Below, one piece after another: positions 25,369 to 34,399 of a stretch of 64,000 nt of DNA. A program made the translations under genes and the position numbers. The notes beneath the pieces were generated by a model. The model saw only the letters and a program-made list of their open reading frames with translations, ran no database searches and was not told where the DNA came from. The DNA lies in assembly GCF_016599715.1 (NCBI RefSeq), contig NZ_CP067019.1, forward strand, positions 1,798,001 through 1,862,000. The letters run 5' to 3'. Origin of the DNA: Acinetobacter sp. CS-2. Its GTDB lineage: Bacteria; Pseudomonadota; Gammaproteobacteria; Pseudomonadales; Moraxellaceae. Position 1 is the first letter of the stretch, and each line of letters starts with the position of its first letter.

Positions 25369-26886
25369 ATGAGCAAAACAACTCAAGAAAATCCGGCAGT
25401 CGATAATTCTGCTACGGAAACTGTGTCAAAACCATCAAAAAGTACTGCGCGCACAACTAAAACTTCTGGCACGGCAGCCACGCCAGCAGATGCTGCGCCT
25501 AAAACATCCCGTACCCGTTCCACATCGGCACGTAGTAAAACTACAGCTTCAACGACAATAACACCTGAATCTACACCTCAAACGTCTGTTCAACAGGATA
25601 ACACCATGAGCCAAAACACAGTTCGCCGCGTTGCAATTATCGGTGGTAACCGTATTCCTTTCGCCCGTTCAAACGGTGCTTACTTTACTGCTTCTAACAG
25701 CGACATGTTTACTGCAGCATTAAATGGTCTGATTGAGCGTTTTAATTTACAAGGTCAACGTTTAGGCGAGGTCGTTGCCGGCGCGGTTTTAAAACACAGT
25801 CGTGACTTTAACATGACCCGTGAGTGCGTGTTAAATACTGAACTTGCTCCAGAAACACCTGCTTACGATATTCAGCAAGCCTGTGGTACAGGCTTGCAAG
25901 CAGCATTCCAGATTGCCAACAAAATTGCACTGGGTCAAATTGAAGTGGGTATTGCGGGTGGTGTAGATACGACTTCTGATGCGCCAATTTCTTTCGGTGA
26001 CGGTTTACGTAAGGCATTGCTTGAGCTAAACATCGCAAAAACAGCAAAAGACCGTTTAAAAGCGTTAACCAAAATTAATGTTAAAGACTTGATGGATGCT
26101 CCTAAAAACGGTGAGCCACGTACCGGTCTTTCTATGGGTGACCATCAGGCGATTACCGCACTTGAATGGGGTATTTCTCGTGAAGCACAGGACGAACTTG
26201 CAGCGTCATCTCACCAAAAAATGGCGGCTGCATACGAAGAAGGCTTCTTCGATGACTTGATCACACCCTTCCTGGGCTTGGAACGTGACAACAACTTACG
26301 TGCTGACTCATCTGTAGAAAAACTTGCAAAACTTAAACCAGCCTTTGGTAAAGGCGATGCGCGTACCATGACTGCGGGTAACTCGACTCCACTCACTGAT
26401 GGTGCATCTTGTGTATTGTTAGCTTCTGAGGAATGGGCTAAAGCCAATAGTCACGAAATTTTAGCTTACTTAACATTCCAGGAAACTGCAGCAGTTGACT
26501 TTGTTGAGAAAAAAGAAGGCTTGTTGATGGCACCTGCTTATGCCGTTCCACGTATGCTCGAACGTGCTGGTCTTACCCTGCAAGATTTCGACTACTATGA
26601 AATTCATGAAGCATTTGCATCACAGGTTCTTTCTACCCTTAAGGCATGGGAAGACCCAAAATTCTGTAAAGAACGTTTAGGCCTGGATGCTCCCCTGGGT
26701 TCTATTGACCGTAGCAAATTGAATGTGAAAGGTTCATCTTTAGCAGCGGGTCACCCATTTGCTGCAACTGGCGGCCGTCTTATCGCTACTGCAGCAAAAC
26801 TGATTCACCAAAAAGGTTCAGGCCGTGTTTTAGTGTCGATTTGTGCTGCGGGTGGTCAAGGTGTAACAGCAATTATTGAAAAATAA
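25369..26886 (+). CDS. Acetyl-CoA C-acyltransferase (thiolase) with a disordered N-terminal tail
   Basis: This is a FadI/FadA2-type thiolase that cleaves or condenses 3-ketoacyl-CoA. The thiolase core begins at MSQNTVRRVAIIGGNRIPFA. It shows the acyl-accepting Cys in QQACGTGLQAA, the catalytic His in YEIHEAFASQ and GHPFAATG, and the second Cys in SICAAGGQG. The frame opens at ATG 25369 with about 79 extra residues, strongly rich in Thr, Ser, Ala and Lys. An internal ATG at 25606 has AGGA 8 bases upstream and gives a classic 426-residue thiolase. Either start, or both, may be used. A terminator follows. Confidence 0.9.
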   Translation: MSKTTQENPAVDNSATETVSKPSKSTARTTKTSGTAATPADAAPKTSRTRSTSARSKTTASTTITPESTPQTSVQQDNTMSQNTVRRVAIIGGNRIPFARSNGAYFTASNSDMFTAALNGLIERFNLQGQRLGEVVAGAVLKHSRDFNMTRECVLNTELAPETPAYDIQQACGTGLQAAFQIANKIALGQIEVGIAGGVDTTSDAPISFGDGLRKALLELNIAKTAKDRLKALTKINVKDLMDAPKNGEPRTGLSMGDHQAITALEWGISREAQDELAASSHQKMAAAYEEGFFDDLITPFLGLERDNNLRADSSVEKLAKLKPAFGKGDARTMTAGNSTPLTDGASCVLLASEEWAKANSHEILAYLTFQETAAVDFVEKKEGLLMAPAYAVPRMLERAGLTLQDFDYYEIHEAFASQVLSTLKAWEDPKFCKERLGLDAPLGSIDRSKLNVKGSSLAAGHPFAATGGRLIATAAKLIHQKGSGRVLVSICAAGGQGVTAIIEK

Positions 26887-26905
26887 TCTGAATCTTTGGT
26901 TCAGG

Positions 26906-26933
26906 AAAGCTCCTCGAGTGAGGGGCTTTTTTA
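26906..26933 (+). terminator. Rho-independent terminator after the thiolase gene
   Basis: AAAGCTCCTC pairs with GAGGGGCTTT (one T-G wobble), loop GAGT overlapping the stem end, followed by a T run. It lies 20 bases after the stop codon. Confidence 0.85.
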
Positions 26934-27056
26934 TTATCATCTTATTATTTGGCTATTTATATGCTCACTAATATCTTGAATACGCGAAAATACAAATAAG
27001 ATGAGTATCTATCAAAAACCATGCATCAACCATGTTTTTTAAATCACAGATTTAAA

Positions 27057-27491
27057 TCAGGCTGTAGATTTCACATGATGACTAATGTTCAATTTAGCTT
27101 CAATATAGTCATAACACCACTGGAAAATAAAAGTATAGACCAGAATACACAAAGTCATACTGAGGTCAGTCAAAATTGCCTGCCAAATTGACATCTCCAA
27201 AGCATAAGCCACCATTGGAATGGTGGCCAGCATCAAACCACCTTCAAAACCAATAGCATGTAAAATACGTACACCGACTGTTCTTTTCAGTTGACGTTTG
27301 GCTTCAAAGTTTTCAAAAAAATGATTGAAAGTCATATTCCAAATCACGGAAGTCACGGCCATTGCAACACCTAAGCTACCGGTCACCTCCATAGGCATTT
27401 CAAAAATAAAGCTTAACGCAATTGAAATGATCAGCAGCAGGATCGTTTCATAGCTTAGCGCATGGATTATCCTTCTTTTGGACATCAACAT
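27057..27491 (-). CDS. aceI: PACE-family biocide efflux transporter (AceI-like)
   Basis: This small inner-membrane proton-coupled exporter has four transmembrane helices arranged as a tandem repeat. The protein opens MLMSKRRIIHALSYE, placing Glu15 at the position essential for chlorhexidine transport in A. baumannii AceI. The two PACE signature regions are present: SVIWNMTFNHFFE in the first half and RILHAIGFEGGLML in the second, with TLCILVYTFIFQWCYDYIE at the end. The length of 144 is standard. It is divergent from a LysR gene across an 84-base spacer, the aceI/aceR arrangement. Transport of chlorhexidine or polyamines is inferred from the family. Confidence 0.92.
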   Translation of the reverse strand: MLMSKRRIIHALSYETILLLIISIALSFIFEMPMEVTGSLGVAMAVTSVIWNMTFNHFFENFEAKRQLKRTVGVRILHAIGFEGGLMLATIPMVAYALEMSIWQAILTDLSMTLCILVYTFIFQWCYDYIEAKLNISHHVKSTA

Positions 27492-27575
27492 TTTAAAACT
27501 CTTTCATTTGGATGCAGACATTTTATTTTGATAATATTGATTAATCGAATTAGATTCTTTCAAAAGTTTTGATAA
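27492..27575. promoter_or_regulatory. Shared aceI/LysR regulatory region
   Basis: The 84 bases between two divergent start codons must hold both promoters. A LysR-type palindrome candidate, GATTAATC within ATTGATTAATCGAAT, lies at about 27537-27551. LysR activators usually bind T-N11-A sites in such spacers. The exact operator is not proven. Confidence 0.4.
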
Positions 27576-28466
27576 ATGAATATTAATCAAGAACAGCTAA
27601 TCATTTTTAAAACCGTGATTGAAAGCGGTTCATTTTCTGCGGCTGCCAGACAGCTCGGCAAAGTGCCTTCAGCAGTTAGTATGTCGATTGCCAACCTAGA
27701 AGTTGATCTCAATTTAACCCTCTTCACCCGTGCTGGCCGTGAGCCTGTACCGACCCCACAAGCGCTGACCTTGTATGAAAAAACCGAACAGCTCTTAATT
27801 GAAATTAACCAGTGGAAACAGCAGGCTTTTGCCCTGAGTCAAGGTCTGGAATCTGCTTTAAATATTGTGGTGGTATCTGAACTGTTGCACACAAAATGGA
27901 TTGACTATATTTCATTGCTGGAAAAACAGTTTCCTGAACTGCAAATCAACATTTTTTCAGCGCCACAGGAAGATGCGTTGAAAATGCTGCTCAACCAGAC
28001 TGCACAGTTAGCACTCATGTTTGAACGCGAACAGCTGGAAACGCGCGAACAGTTTGTTGAACTCAAGCGTGAGGCTCTGGTGCCGGTTACGGCTATTGAT
28101 TCTCTATTAGCCAGATTTGAACAGGTGAGCTATGAGCAAATTCTGCAAAGCCGGCAAATTGTGGTGGCAAGTCGCGACCGCAGCATCAAGCCGGAATTGT
28201 TATTTTCAAAAAAATACTGGCGTACAGACAATCATTTATCTGCCTGTGCCATGATCCAGCAGGGTCTGGGATGGGGAGTTTTACCTTTAGAAATGCTAAA
28301 CCAGAATCCGCATATTCAACAACAACTTAAGATTCTTAACTTTCTGGATTTCACCCCAAAATTTGAATATTTTGTTGATCTGGTCTGGAGTCGTGAAAGC
28401 CAGCTGGGTGCGGCTGCTCATTTTTTGATTAATCACATCCGAAATTCAAGAAAAAACATAAAATAG
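27576..28466 (+). CDS. LysR-family regulator, AceR-like
   Basis: This LysR-type regulator has an N-terminal winged helix (about residues 1-65: QLIIFKTVIESGSFSAAARQLG, then VPSAVSMSIANLEVDLNLTLFTR) and a periplasmic-binding-protein-like effector domain over about residues 90-290. The length of 296 is typical. Its divergent position next to aceI mirrors AceR, the chlorhexidine-responsive activator of aceI in A. baumannii. I infer that it controls the adjacent efflux gene and perhaps itself. The start codon at 27576 has no strong SD site. Confidence 0.88.
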   Translation: MNINQEQLIIFKTVIESGSFSAAARQLGKVPSAVSMSIANLEVDLNLTLFTRAGREPVPTPQALTLYEKTEQLLIEINQWKQQAFALSQGLESALNIVVVSELLHTKWIDYISLLEKQFPELQINIFSAPQEDALKMLLNQTAQLALMFEREQLETREQFVELKREALVPVTAIDSLLARFEQVSYEQILQSRQIVVASRDRSIKPELLFSKKYWRTDNHLSACAMIQQGLGWGVLPLEMLNQNPHIQQQLKILNFLDFTPKFEYFVDLVWSRESQLGAAAHFLINHIRNSRKNIK

Positions 28467-28554
28467 ACAGGCCTTATACGCGCTTTTTACTTTGGATAAC
28501 AGTAGATTGTGATATAACAAATAAACGGGAAATAACTTTAAGAACCAGACGACA

Positions 28555-29544
28555 ATGACTCAATCAGCCTTAAATCAATTAAAAAACCTTACTACCATTG
28601 TTGCCGACAGTAGCGATTTTTCCGCAATCGAAAAATTTCGCCCTCTTGATGCAACAACAAATCCTTCACTGATTACAGCTGCAGCGAATCAGCCTGAAAA
28701 TAAGGAACTGATTGAAGCTGCCTTTGAACAGGCGAAATCTGAAGGTTATAGCAACGATCTTCTGGTTGAACGTACCATCGATATCCTGACAGTCAAGTTT
28801 GGTGTGGAAATTCTAAAACTGATTCAAGGACGTGTTTCTACCGAAGTCGATGCAGCACTTTCTTACGATACTGAAGCCACCATTGCCAAAGCCAAAGAAC
28901 TTCTGGAATTATATAAAACCTATGGGATCGATCAGAACCGTATCCTGATTAAAATTGCGTCAACCTGGGAAGGCATTCAGGCAGCCAAAGCATTAGAAGC
29001 TGAAGGCATTCATTGTAACTTGACCCTGTTATTCGGCTTGCATCAGGCTCAAGCCTGTGCGGACGCCAATGTCACCCTGATTTCACCTTTTGTCGGCCGT
29101 ATTCTGGACTGGTATAAAAAAGCGGAAAATGTCGATCATTATCCAATTGATAAAGACCCGGGTGTACTTTCAGTCAAACAGATTTATCATTTCTACAAGC
29201 AGCATTGCATCAAAACAGAAGTAATGGGAGCAAGTTTCCGCAGTATAGATCAGGTACTTGGATTGGCTGGCTGTGATCTGCTTACCGTTTCTCCTAACCT
29301 TCTGGCAGAACTGGAACAGGATCAGCGTGAAGTGGTGGCCCAGCTTAGCAACGATCATACCCAAGCCCATTGCCAGCATCAGGTTGAGCCTTTAACCCAA
29401 GAAAGCTTTAAAGCTCAGATTGAAAAAGATTTAATGTCTTCTCAACTGTTACAAAGCGGCATTGACGGATTTATTAAAGCGCGTGAACAGTTAAATACCT
29501 TACTGCGCCAATCTTTCGGCCTGGATGCTGAAATTAAAGCTTAA
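28555..29544 (+). CDS. tal: Transaldolase
   Basis: Transaldolase moves a dihydroxyacetone unit between sedoheptulose-7-P and glyceraldehyde-3-P in the pentose phosphate pathway. The Schiff-base Lys133 lies in RILIKIASTWEG. Other family signatures are RPLDATTNPSLI (residues 29-40), NLTLLFGLHQAQACADA and ISPFVGRILDWYKK. The 329 residues fit the TalB type. It is a single gene ahead of a terminator. Because Acinetobacter lacks a classic glycolysis, the non-oxidative pentose pathway is important for making sugar phosphates; this is general knowledge of the genus. Confidence 0.95.
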   Translation: MTQSALNQLKNLTTIVADSSDFSAIEKFRPLDATTNPSLITAAANQPENKELIEAAFEQAKSEGYSNDLLVERTIDILTVKFGVEILKLIQGRVSTEVDAALSYDTEATIAKAKELLELYKTYGIDQNRILIKIASTWEGIQAAKALEAEGIHCNLTLLFGLHQAQACADANVTLISPFVGRILDWYKKAENVDHYPIDKDPGVLSVKQIYHFYKQHCIKTEVMGASFRSIDQVLGLAGCDLLTVSPNLLAELEQDQREVVAQLSNDHTQAHCQHQVEPLTQESFKAQIEKDLMSSQLLQSGIDGFIKAREQLNTLLRQSFGLDAEIKA

Positions 29545-29563
29545 TTTATTCCTATCTTTCCCT

Positions 29564-29607
29564 AAAAAAAAGCCGATTTTGTTATAGTGAACAGGTCGGC
29601 TTTTTTG
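29564..29607 (+). terminator. Rho-independent terminator after tal
   Basis: AAAAAAAGCCGA pairs with TCGGCTTTTTT around a 20-base loop and is followed by T-rich sequence. It ends only about 20 bases before the LeuE-type gene starts, so that gene may depend on readthrough or on a promoter within the loop region. Confidence 0.8.
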
Positions 29608-29625
29608 ATGATTTGAGAGTATATT

Positions 29626-30276
29626 TTGTTCGGCATAACCGATCTTAGCACCTATATTATTGGCACTACCCTAATCGTATTACTACCCGGTCCAAATTCA
29701 CTGTATGTGATGTCCATCGCTTCACGTTTCGGTATCAAAGCCGGCTATAAAAGTGCTTTTGGTGTCTATACCGGCGACCTGATTTTAATTCTACTGACAG
29801 CATTGGGTGCAGCCTCATTACTGCATGCTTTCCCTTGGGTATTTACCTTACTGAAGATTATTGGTGCAATTTACTTGAGTTATTTGGGCATAAAATTGCT
29901 GATTGCTGCCTATCACACTTGGAATATCCTGTATGCCACAACGCAAATAGCAACAGTAGAAAAAAATATTGAACAGCTGCAACCCTTTAAAACAGCATTA
30001 ACCATCAGTATTTTAAACCCCAAAGCCATTTTATTTTATTTGTCTTTTTTTGTGCAGTTTGTCGATCCGGCCTATCCTTATCCGGCAATTACCTTTACTG
30101 CACTTGCAGTCATCTTGCAGATCATTAGCATGAGTTATTTAACCGTCCTGATTTTTTCCGGTGCAAAACTGGCATCTTATTTTACTTCACGTTATAAAGT
30201 AACGGCCTCATGTGTAGCAGCTGTGGGACTGTTATTTTGTGGTTTCGGGATTAAACTCGCGACCTCAACCCTGTAA
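29626..30276 (+). CDS. LysE/RhtB-family amino-acid exporter, LeuE-like
   Basis: This inner-membrane exporter of the LysE superfamily has about six hydrophobic segments. The N-terminal family motif is IVLLPGPNSLYVMSIASRFG with FGVYTGDL following, and the central ILNPKAILFYLSFFVQFVDP signature closely matches LeuE. The length of 216 is normal. The start is a TTG at 29626, supported by GAGAG about 7 bases upstream. Export of leucine or similar amino acids is an inference from family similarity. The gene follows the tal terminator closely. Confidence 0.88.
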   Translation: MFGITDLSTYIIGTTLIVLLPGPNSLYVMSIASRFGIKAGYKSAFGVYTGDLILILLTALGAASLLHAFPWVFTLLKIIGAIYLSYLGIKLLIAAYHTWNILYATTQIATVEKNIEQLQPFKTALTISILNPKAILFYLSFFVQFVDPAYPYPAITFTALAVILQIISMSYLTVLIFSGAKLASYFTSRYKVTASCVAAVGLLFCGFGIKLATSTL

Positions 30277-30412
30277 TTCTACGGTCTAAAGAAGCAAATT
30301 AAACCTATCAATAGCCTATAAATTAAGGCACAAATTTCTTTCCGCTTATCAACCACAGGCGTATGATTATTACACTTTTCAAATTTTAACAAATCCAGCA
30401 CGCAAAGGATGT

Positions 30413-31594
30413 ATGCACAAATTTCTCCAAGACTTTTCCGTTCCTGCGGTATTTGCAGGTTTCATTACCTTTCTGATTGGTATCAGTGTTTCGGCAGTTT
30501 TGGTCATTCAAGCTGCACAAATATTAGGGGCTACGCCAGAGCAAATTAGCTCCTGGTTTTGGGCACTCGGTTTAGGGATTGGACTGTCTGGTTTAATTTT
30601 GTCCTGGAAATTTAAATATCCGGTTGCCACGTCATGGTCCACTGCTGGACTGGCCCTGATTTTAGCCACTGGCAATGGTTATAGCTTGCATGAAGCCATC
30701 GGTGCATTTCTGGTCTGTGGTTTACTCAGTGCCATTTTAGGTTTTTCGGGTATTTTTCAGAAAATTTTATCTTATATTCCACAAAGCTTAACCAGTGCCA
30801 TGTTGGCAGGCGTGTTACTCAAATTCGGCATTGCCCTGTTTGCCAGCATGCAAAATGACTGGGGCTTTATCATTTCATTGTTAGCGGCATATGTTCTGTC
30901 TAAACGCCTGTCTCCACGTTACAGCATCGTCATTACCGTGATTGCTGGACTTGTGCTCTGTCCAATGTTTATGCAGTTTCATCCTCCAGTTTTACAATGG
31001 AGTTTGGCGCAACCGGTATGGATTAGTCCTGAATTTAGCTGGTCGGCGATTTTTGGTTTAGCCCTACCATTATTCGTCATTAACATGGCATCACAATATT
31101 TACCCGGTATTGCCATGATCAAAAGCTATGGCTATCAGCCTCATGTCAATCAGCTGATTGGCTGGACCGGAGTTACCCAGACCATGCTGGCTCCATTTGG
31201 CTGTTACACGGTGAATATTGCAGCCATTAGTGCAGCCGTCAGTCTGGATGATCAGGTTCATCCTGACCCAGAGAAACGCTATATTGCCGGCATAAGCTGT
31301 GGATTTTTCTATATCTTGATGGGAGTTTTCGCAGCAACACTGACCAGTTTACTGATGTCTTTCCCAGCCATTTTTATTGTCGCGCTGGCAGGTATTGCCT
31401 TACTGGGTACCATTAGCCACAACATAGCTATCGCCTTTCAGGATGTCCGCGAACGAGAAGCCGCATTATTGACCTTTTTATTCAGCGCTTCAGGAATTCA
31501 GTTTTTTGGGATTGGTTCAGCCTTCTGGGGTTTAATTTTTGGTATTGTCGTATCCATTATATTCAAGTTTAAAGTAGTGCAATCCTGCAAATAA
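30413..31594 (+). CDS. BenE-family benzoate/H+ symporter-like transporter
   Basis: This multi-pass membrane protein (about 11-12 hydrophobic segments) has BenE signatures: SVPAVFAGFITFLIGIS at the start, SWFWALGLGIGLSGL, PVATSWSTAGLALI, and GCYTVNIAAISAA in the second half. The length of 393 is typical. BenE imports benzoate with protons in Acinetobacter. Benzoate-degradation genes (benABCD, catABC) do not flank it, so the substrate may be different. An AAGGA site lies just before the ATG. No terminator is seen downstream. Confidence 0.88.
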   Translation: MHKFLQDFSVPAVFAGFITFLIGISVSAVLVIQAAQILGATPEQISSWFWALGLGIGLSGLILSWKFKYPVATSWSTAGLALILATGNGYSLHEAIGAFLVCGLLSAILGFSGIFQKILSYIPQSLTSAMLAGVLLKFGIALFASMQNDWGFIISLLAAYVLSKRLSPRYSIVITVIAGLVLCPMFMQFHPPVLQWSLAQPVWISPEFSWSAIFGLALPLFVINMASQYLPGIAMIKSYGYQPHVNQLIGWTGVTQTMLAPFGCYTVNIAAISAAVSLDDQVHPDPEKRYIAGISCGFFYILMGVFAATLTSLLMSFPAIFIVALAGIALLGTISHNIAIAFQDVREREAALLTFLFSASGIQFFGIGSAFWGLIFGIVVSIIFKFKVVQSCK

Positions 31595-31945
31595 TTTTTG
31601 CGGTTTATTAATCAGGCTATGCATATTCCAGCACAGGGTAAGCCAGGATCAGGTTTATAATTGTGTGCTTTACATGCAGGATGATAATTTTTTAATCTTC
31701 CTGCTTTAACCCTGCCCGATGAATTTAGAATACACAACCACCAGCAAACTCGGTCCCTGTTTGCCAGAATCTTCCGTTTTGAGCAAAAAGTGAGTTCTGT
31801 TCCTTCTAAAATAATAGCTAAACCCAGTAAGGGATCAGCTAACAAAACAGAATTCGGATCCTCTTTTGCTCAATTCACCTTAAAGTGCTATTTTGAATAA
31901 TTTAAGGGCTGTCCCATTTTTAGATATGACCTGTCTAAAACGAAG
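31595..31945. other. Gene-free region between benE-like and esterase genes
   Basis: These 351 bases hold no gene I can support. A minus-strand frame of 77 codons (31612-31845) begins with TTG, lacks an SD site and has a Cys-rich end, and may be chance or a relic. No clear terminator was found for either convergent neighbour. Confidence 0.4.
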
Positions 31946-32947
31946 CTACAAAGCTGAATCACTATATTTTTGAATAAACTGGATGGTTTGCTTAAATGTC
32001 TGCTGACTGGCCCTTTTACTCATCATAAACTGATATTCATGGACCAAAAACTCTTTAGATTCAGGATAAAAAACTTCAGTTACCGGTATCTTCTGATTAA
32101 GCAAAGCAGTTACAAAAGGGATAGACTGAGTCCTGGTCAAAAAATCCTTATTGCCGCCACTAATGAAAACAGGCGGATAATTCGCAGTTAAATATTGAAT
32201 GGGAGAAATGCTTTTTAAGAAATCTGCATCATCTTTTTTATTGCCGGTATATGCCTGAACCAGATTAAACACTCCCCATTCGATCAGTTTTAATTCATCT
32301 GGAGCCGTTTTGATAAAGGCATTCATATCATAAATACCGCAATGCAGGATCAACCCTTTAATTTGCTCACGCTGGATTAACGGTGAAATCGCAGACTTTC
32401 GGGCAAAATCAGGATTACTGAGTAAAGCTGCATAATGACTGACTAAATTTGCACCTGCCGAGTCACCCGCCAGATACAGGTGCTGGGCATTAATATGATA
32501 AGCCTGAGCATGCTCGCTAATGAATTTTAGGGCCTGATTAATTTGCAACAGCTGCTCAGGATAAATCGTTTGCGGAGCAAATTGGTATTCGACTGAAACC
32601 ACGTTATAGCCTTGATCTGCCAGACGTTTAAAGTAGCCTCGAGCATGTTGTTTAGAACCGGAAATCCAGCCACCGCCATGAATCCAGACCACCGTCGGCC
32701 GGTTTCCCAACTCTGCAATATCACGGGGTTGGTAAAGATCCAGATGCAGTGCCGGATTTTGCATATATCCAATATTGGTTTGAGCTAAAACTTCAGGAGC
32801 ATGCCGATCAATAAACTTTTTTTGAACATTGGTCGAGGCATTAAATACACTGGCAATGACCTTGCTATTGCTTTGTATATTCTGACAAGCACTACTGGAT
32901 AGTGCAGCAATGAGGCATACACTTAGACTAAAAGATTTCGAATACAC
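31946..32947 (-). CDS. Alpha/beta hydrolase, carboxylesterase, probably exported lipoprotein
   Basis: This hormone-sensitive-lipase-type esterase has the oxyanion-hole motif HGGGW (WIHGGGWISGSKQ), the nucleophile GDSAGAN, and the acid and His expected near FISGGNKDFLTR and HEYQFM. Upstream frame extends to ATG 33004, but GTG at 32947 has AGGG 7 bases before it and yields a compact signal sequence, MYSKSFSLSVCLIAALSSSAC, with a plausible lipobox-like Cys21. I therefore prefer 333 residues. The -3 residue is Ser rather than Leu, so lipidation is uncertain, but export is likely. The substrate is unknown. Confidence 0.82.
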   Translation of the reverse strand: MYSKSFSLSVCLIAALSSSACQNIQSNSKVIASVFNASTNVQKKFIDRHAPEVLAQTNIGYMQNPALHLDLYQPRDIAELGNRPTVVWIHGGGWISGSKQHARGYFKRLADQGYNVVSVEYQFAPQTIYPEQLLQINQALKFISEHAQAYHINAQHLYLAGDSAGANLVSHYAALLSNPDFARKSAISPLIQREQIKGLILHCGIYDMNAFIKTAPDELKLIEWGVFNLVQAYTGNKKDDADFLKSISPIQYLTANYPPVFISGGNKDFLTRTQSIPFVTALLNQKIPVTEVFYPESKEFLVHEYQFMMSKRASQQTFKQTIQFIQKYSDSAL

Positions 32948-33214
32948 AATTTGCCCTATCAACTTTTCCACAAAATTGAGAAAAATCATCATATTTTGCA
33001 GCATTTTAATGACTGTTTAAACATTTAGAAATACAGGCCCAAATGTTGAGTTTTAAACTCGGTTTTTGAATGTCACAGCGAATACAGTTATATTTATGAT
33101 TTGTATATAATTTAATGAATTTTAAAACATTTTTTACAGAGTAAATTGATCAATTCAATACAATGTGCTATGTATAAACAATAGCTACATAATAAATGCT
33201 AAGGAATCATGCTT

Positions 33215-33658
33215 ATGTCTTATCAAAATATTTTAGTCCCAGTTGATGGCTCAGAAATTTCTTTCTCTGCAGTTAAAAATGCAGCTCAAATTGCTAAAGC
33301 ATTTTCCAGTCAGTTAACCTTGATCAGCCTGGTTACTGAAGACCCATTTTCTCAAGCAGATTTTTATTATCCATCTCCAATCATGAAAGAATATTTTGTG
33401 CAGGCTTATGCCAATGCCGAAAAAGCCCTAGAAAAAGCCAAAGCAATTGCCGCTGAAAATGGTGTCATTGCAACACCTCAAATCATTAAGGGCAATATTT
33501 CAGAAGAAGGTATTCTGGAAACTGCGGAAAAATTGAAAACTGACCTGATTGTGATGGGTTCGCATGGTCGTAAAGGTTTTCAAAAATTCCTTCTGGGCAG
33601 CTTTGCTCAGGATGTTCTAAAAACCACCAAGCTTCCTGTTTTAGTGGTCAAAGAATAA
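33215..33658 (+). CDS. Universal stress protein (UspA family), first copy
   Basis: This is a small cytoplasmic Rossmann-like protein. The start motif YQNILVPVDGSEISFSAV and the C-terminal nucleotide-binding signature VMGSHGRKGFQKFLLGSFAQDVL (read as GSHGRxGx9GS) identify an ATP-binding Usp. I start at ATG 33215 because AAGGA at 33201 lies 9 bases before it, while ATG 33209 is too close; this gives 147 residues. The next gene is a paralogue of the same length 132 bases downstream. Roles in stress survival are known only for the family. Confidence 0.93.
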   Translation: MSYQNILVPVDGSEISFSAVKNAAQIAKAFSSQLTLISLVTEDPFSQADFYYPSPIMKEYFVQAYANAEKALEKAKAIAAENGVIATPQIIKGNISEEGILETAEKLKTDLIVMGSHGRKGFQKFLLGSFAQDVLKTTKLPVLVVKE

Positions 33659-33790
33659 GTTTTTTAATGAGCCTCGCCATAGATGAAAAGGCTCATTTTA
33701 TCAATTTTGGCAATTGGTAAAATGATCATCATAACTGATTATAAATCGCCATCACACTTATCCATTCAGCAATATTCATAAGGTAATTTC

Positions 33791-34234
33791 ATGACTTATA
33801 AACATATTTTGGTTCCAGTAGATGAATCTCCTATTTCTTATGCCGCTGTTGAACAGGCTCTGGCTTTGGCCAAGCCTTTAAATTGCCAGGTCACCATTAC
33901 CAGTGTGATTGCGGTTGATCCTTTTGTTGGAGTTGATTTTTATAAAGTCGCACCGGCAATTACCGATTACTTTATCGAAGCTGAAAAAAATGCACAGTTG
34001 AACCTGGCAGAAATCAAGCAATCTTTCATTCGTGATGGCATTGCGGTCGATACCAAAATCGTTCGGGGTGTATCACCTGCTGAAGGTATTATGCAGGTTG
34101 CCGATGAAGTGGGTGCCGATCTGATTATTATGGGCTCACATGGTCGTACCGGATTTAAAAAATTAGTGTTGGGAAGTGTGGCCCAAGAAGTCTTGACTCA
34201 GTCTCCTATTCCAGTACTGATTATGAAAGTCTAA
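33791..34234 (+). CDS. Universal stress protein (UspA family), second copy
   Basis: This is a paralogue of the preceding gene, with 147 residues. It begins YKHILVPVDESPISYAAVEQAL and ends with the nucleotide-binding loop IMGSHGRTGFKKLVLGSVAQEVL followed by SPIPVLIMKV. The two proteins share layout and the unusual FYxxxPxxxxYF region near residue 60, so they arose by duplication. The 132-base spacer could carry a second promoter. TAAGG lies about 8 bases before the ATG. A strong terminator follows, closing the pair. Confidence 0.93.
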   Translation: MTYKHILVPVDESPISYAAVEQALALAKPLNCQVTITSVIAVDPFVGVDFYKVAPAITDYFIEAEKNAQLNLAEIKQSFIRDGIAVDTKIVRGVSPAEGIMQVADEVGADLIIMGSHGRTGFKKLVLGSVAQEVLTQSPIPVLIMKV

Positions 34235-34239
34235 GCAAT

Positions 34240-34270
34240 AAAAAAGTCCCTGCAGCACAGGGACTTTTTT
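34240..34270 (+). terminator. Rho-independent terminator after the usp pair
   Basis: An 8-bp GC-rich core, AGTCCCTG with CAGGGACT, extended by A and T runs, has loop CAGCA. It lies 6 bases after the stop codon and is symmetric enough to work for the convergent small gene at 34400-34615. Confidence 0.9.
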
Positions 34271-34399
34271 ATATAAGCATATCTATCATGTGCTTCTGCT
34301 GCTGCCATCCATGCACTTGATCTCAAGCTGGTAAACTGAATGGGGAATATTTGCCAAAGAAACTGTTTTTAATCAGCATTGAAGTAACCTCAACACAGT

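Noticed and set aside
31612..31845. Minus-strand frame of 77 codons after the benE-like gene
   Set aside because: TTG start, no SD and odd composition with a Cys-rich tail; not enough to call a gene.
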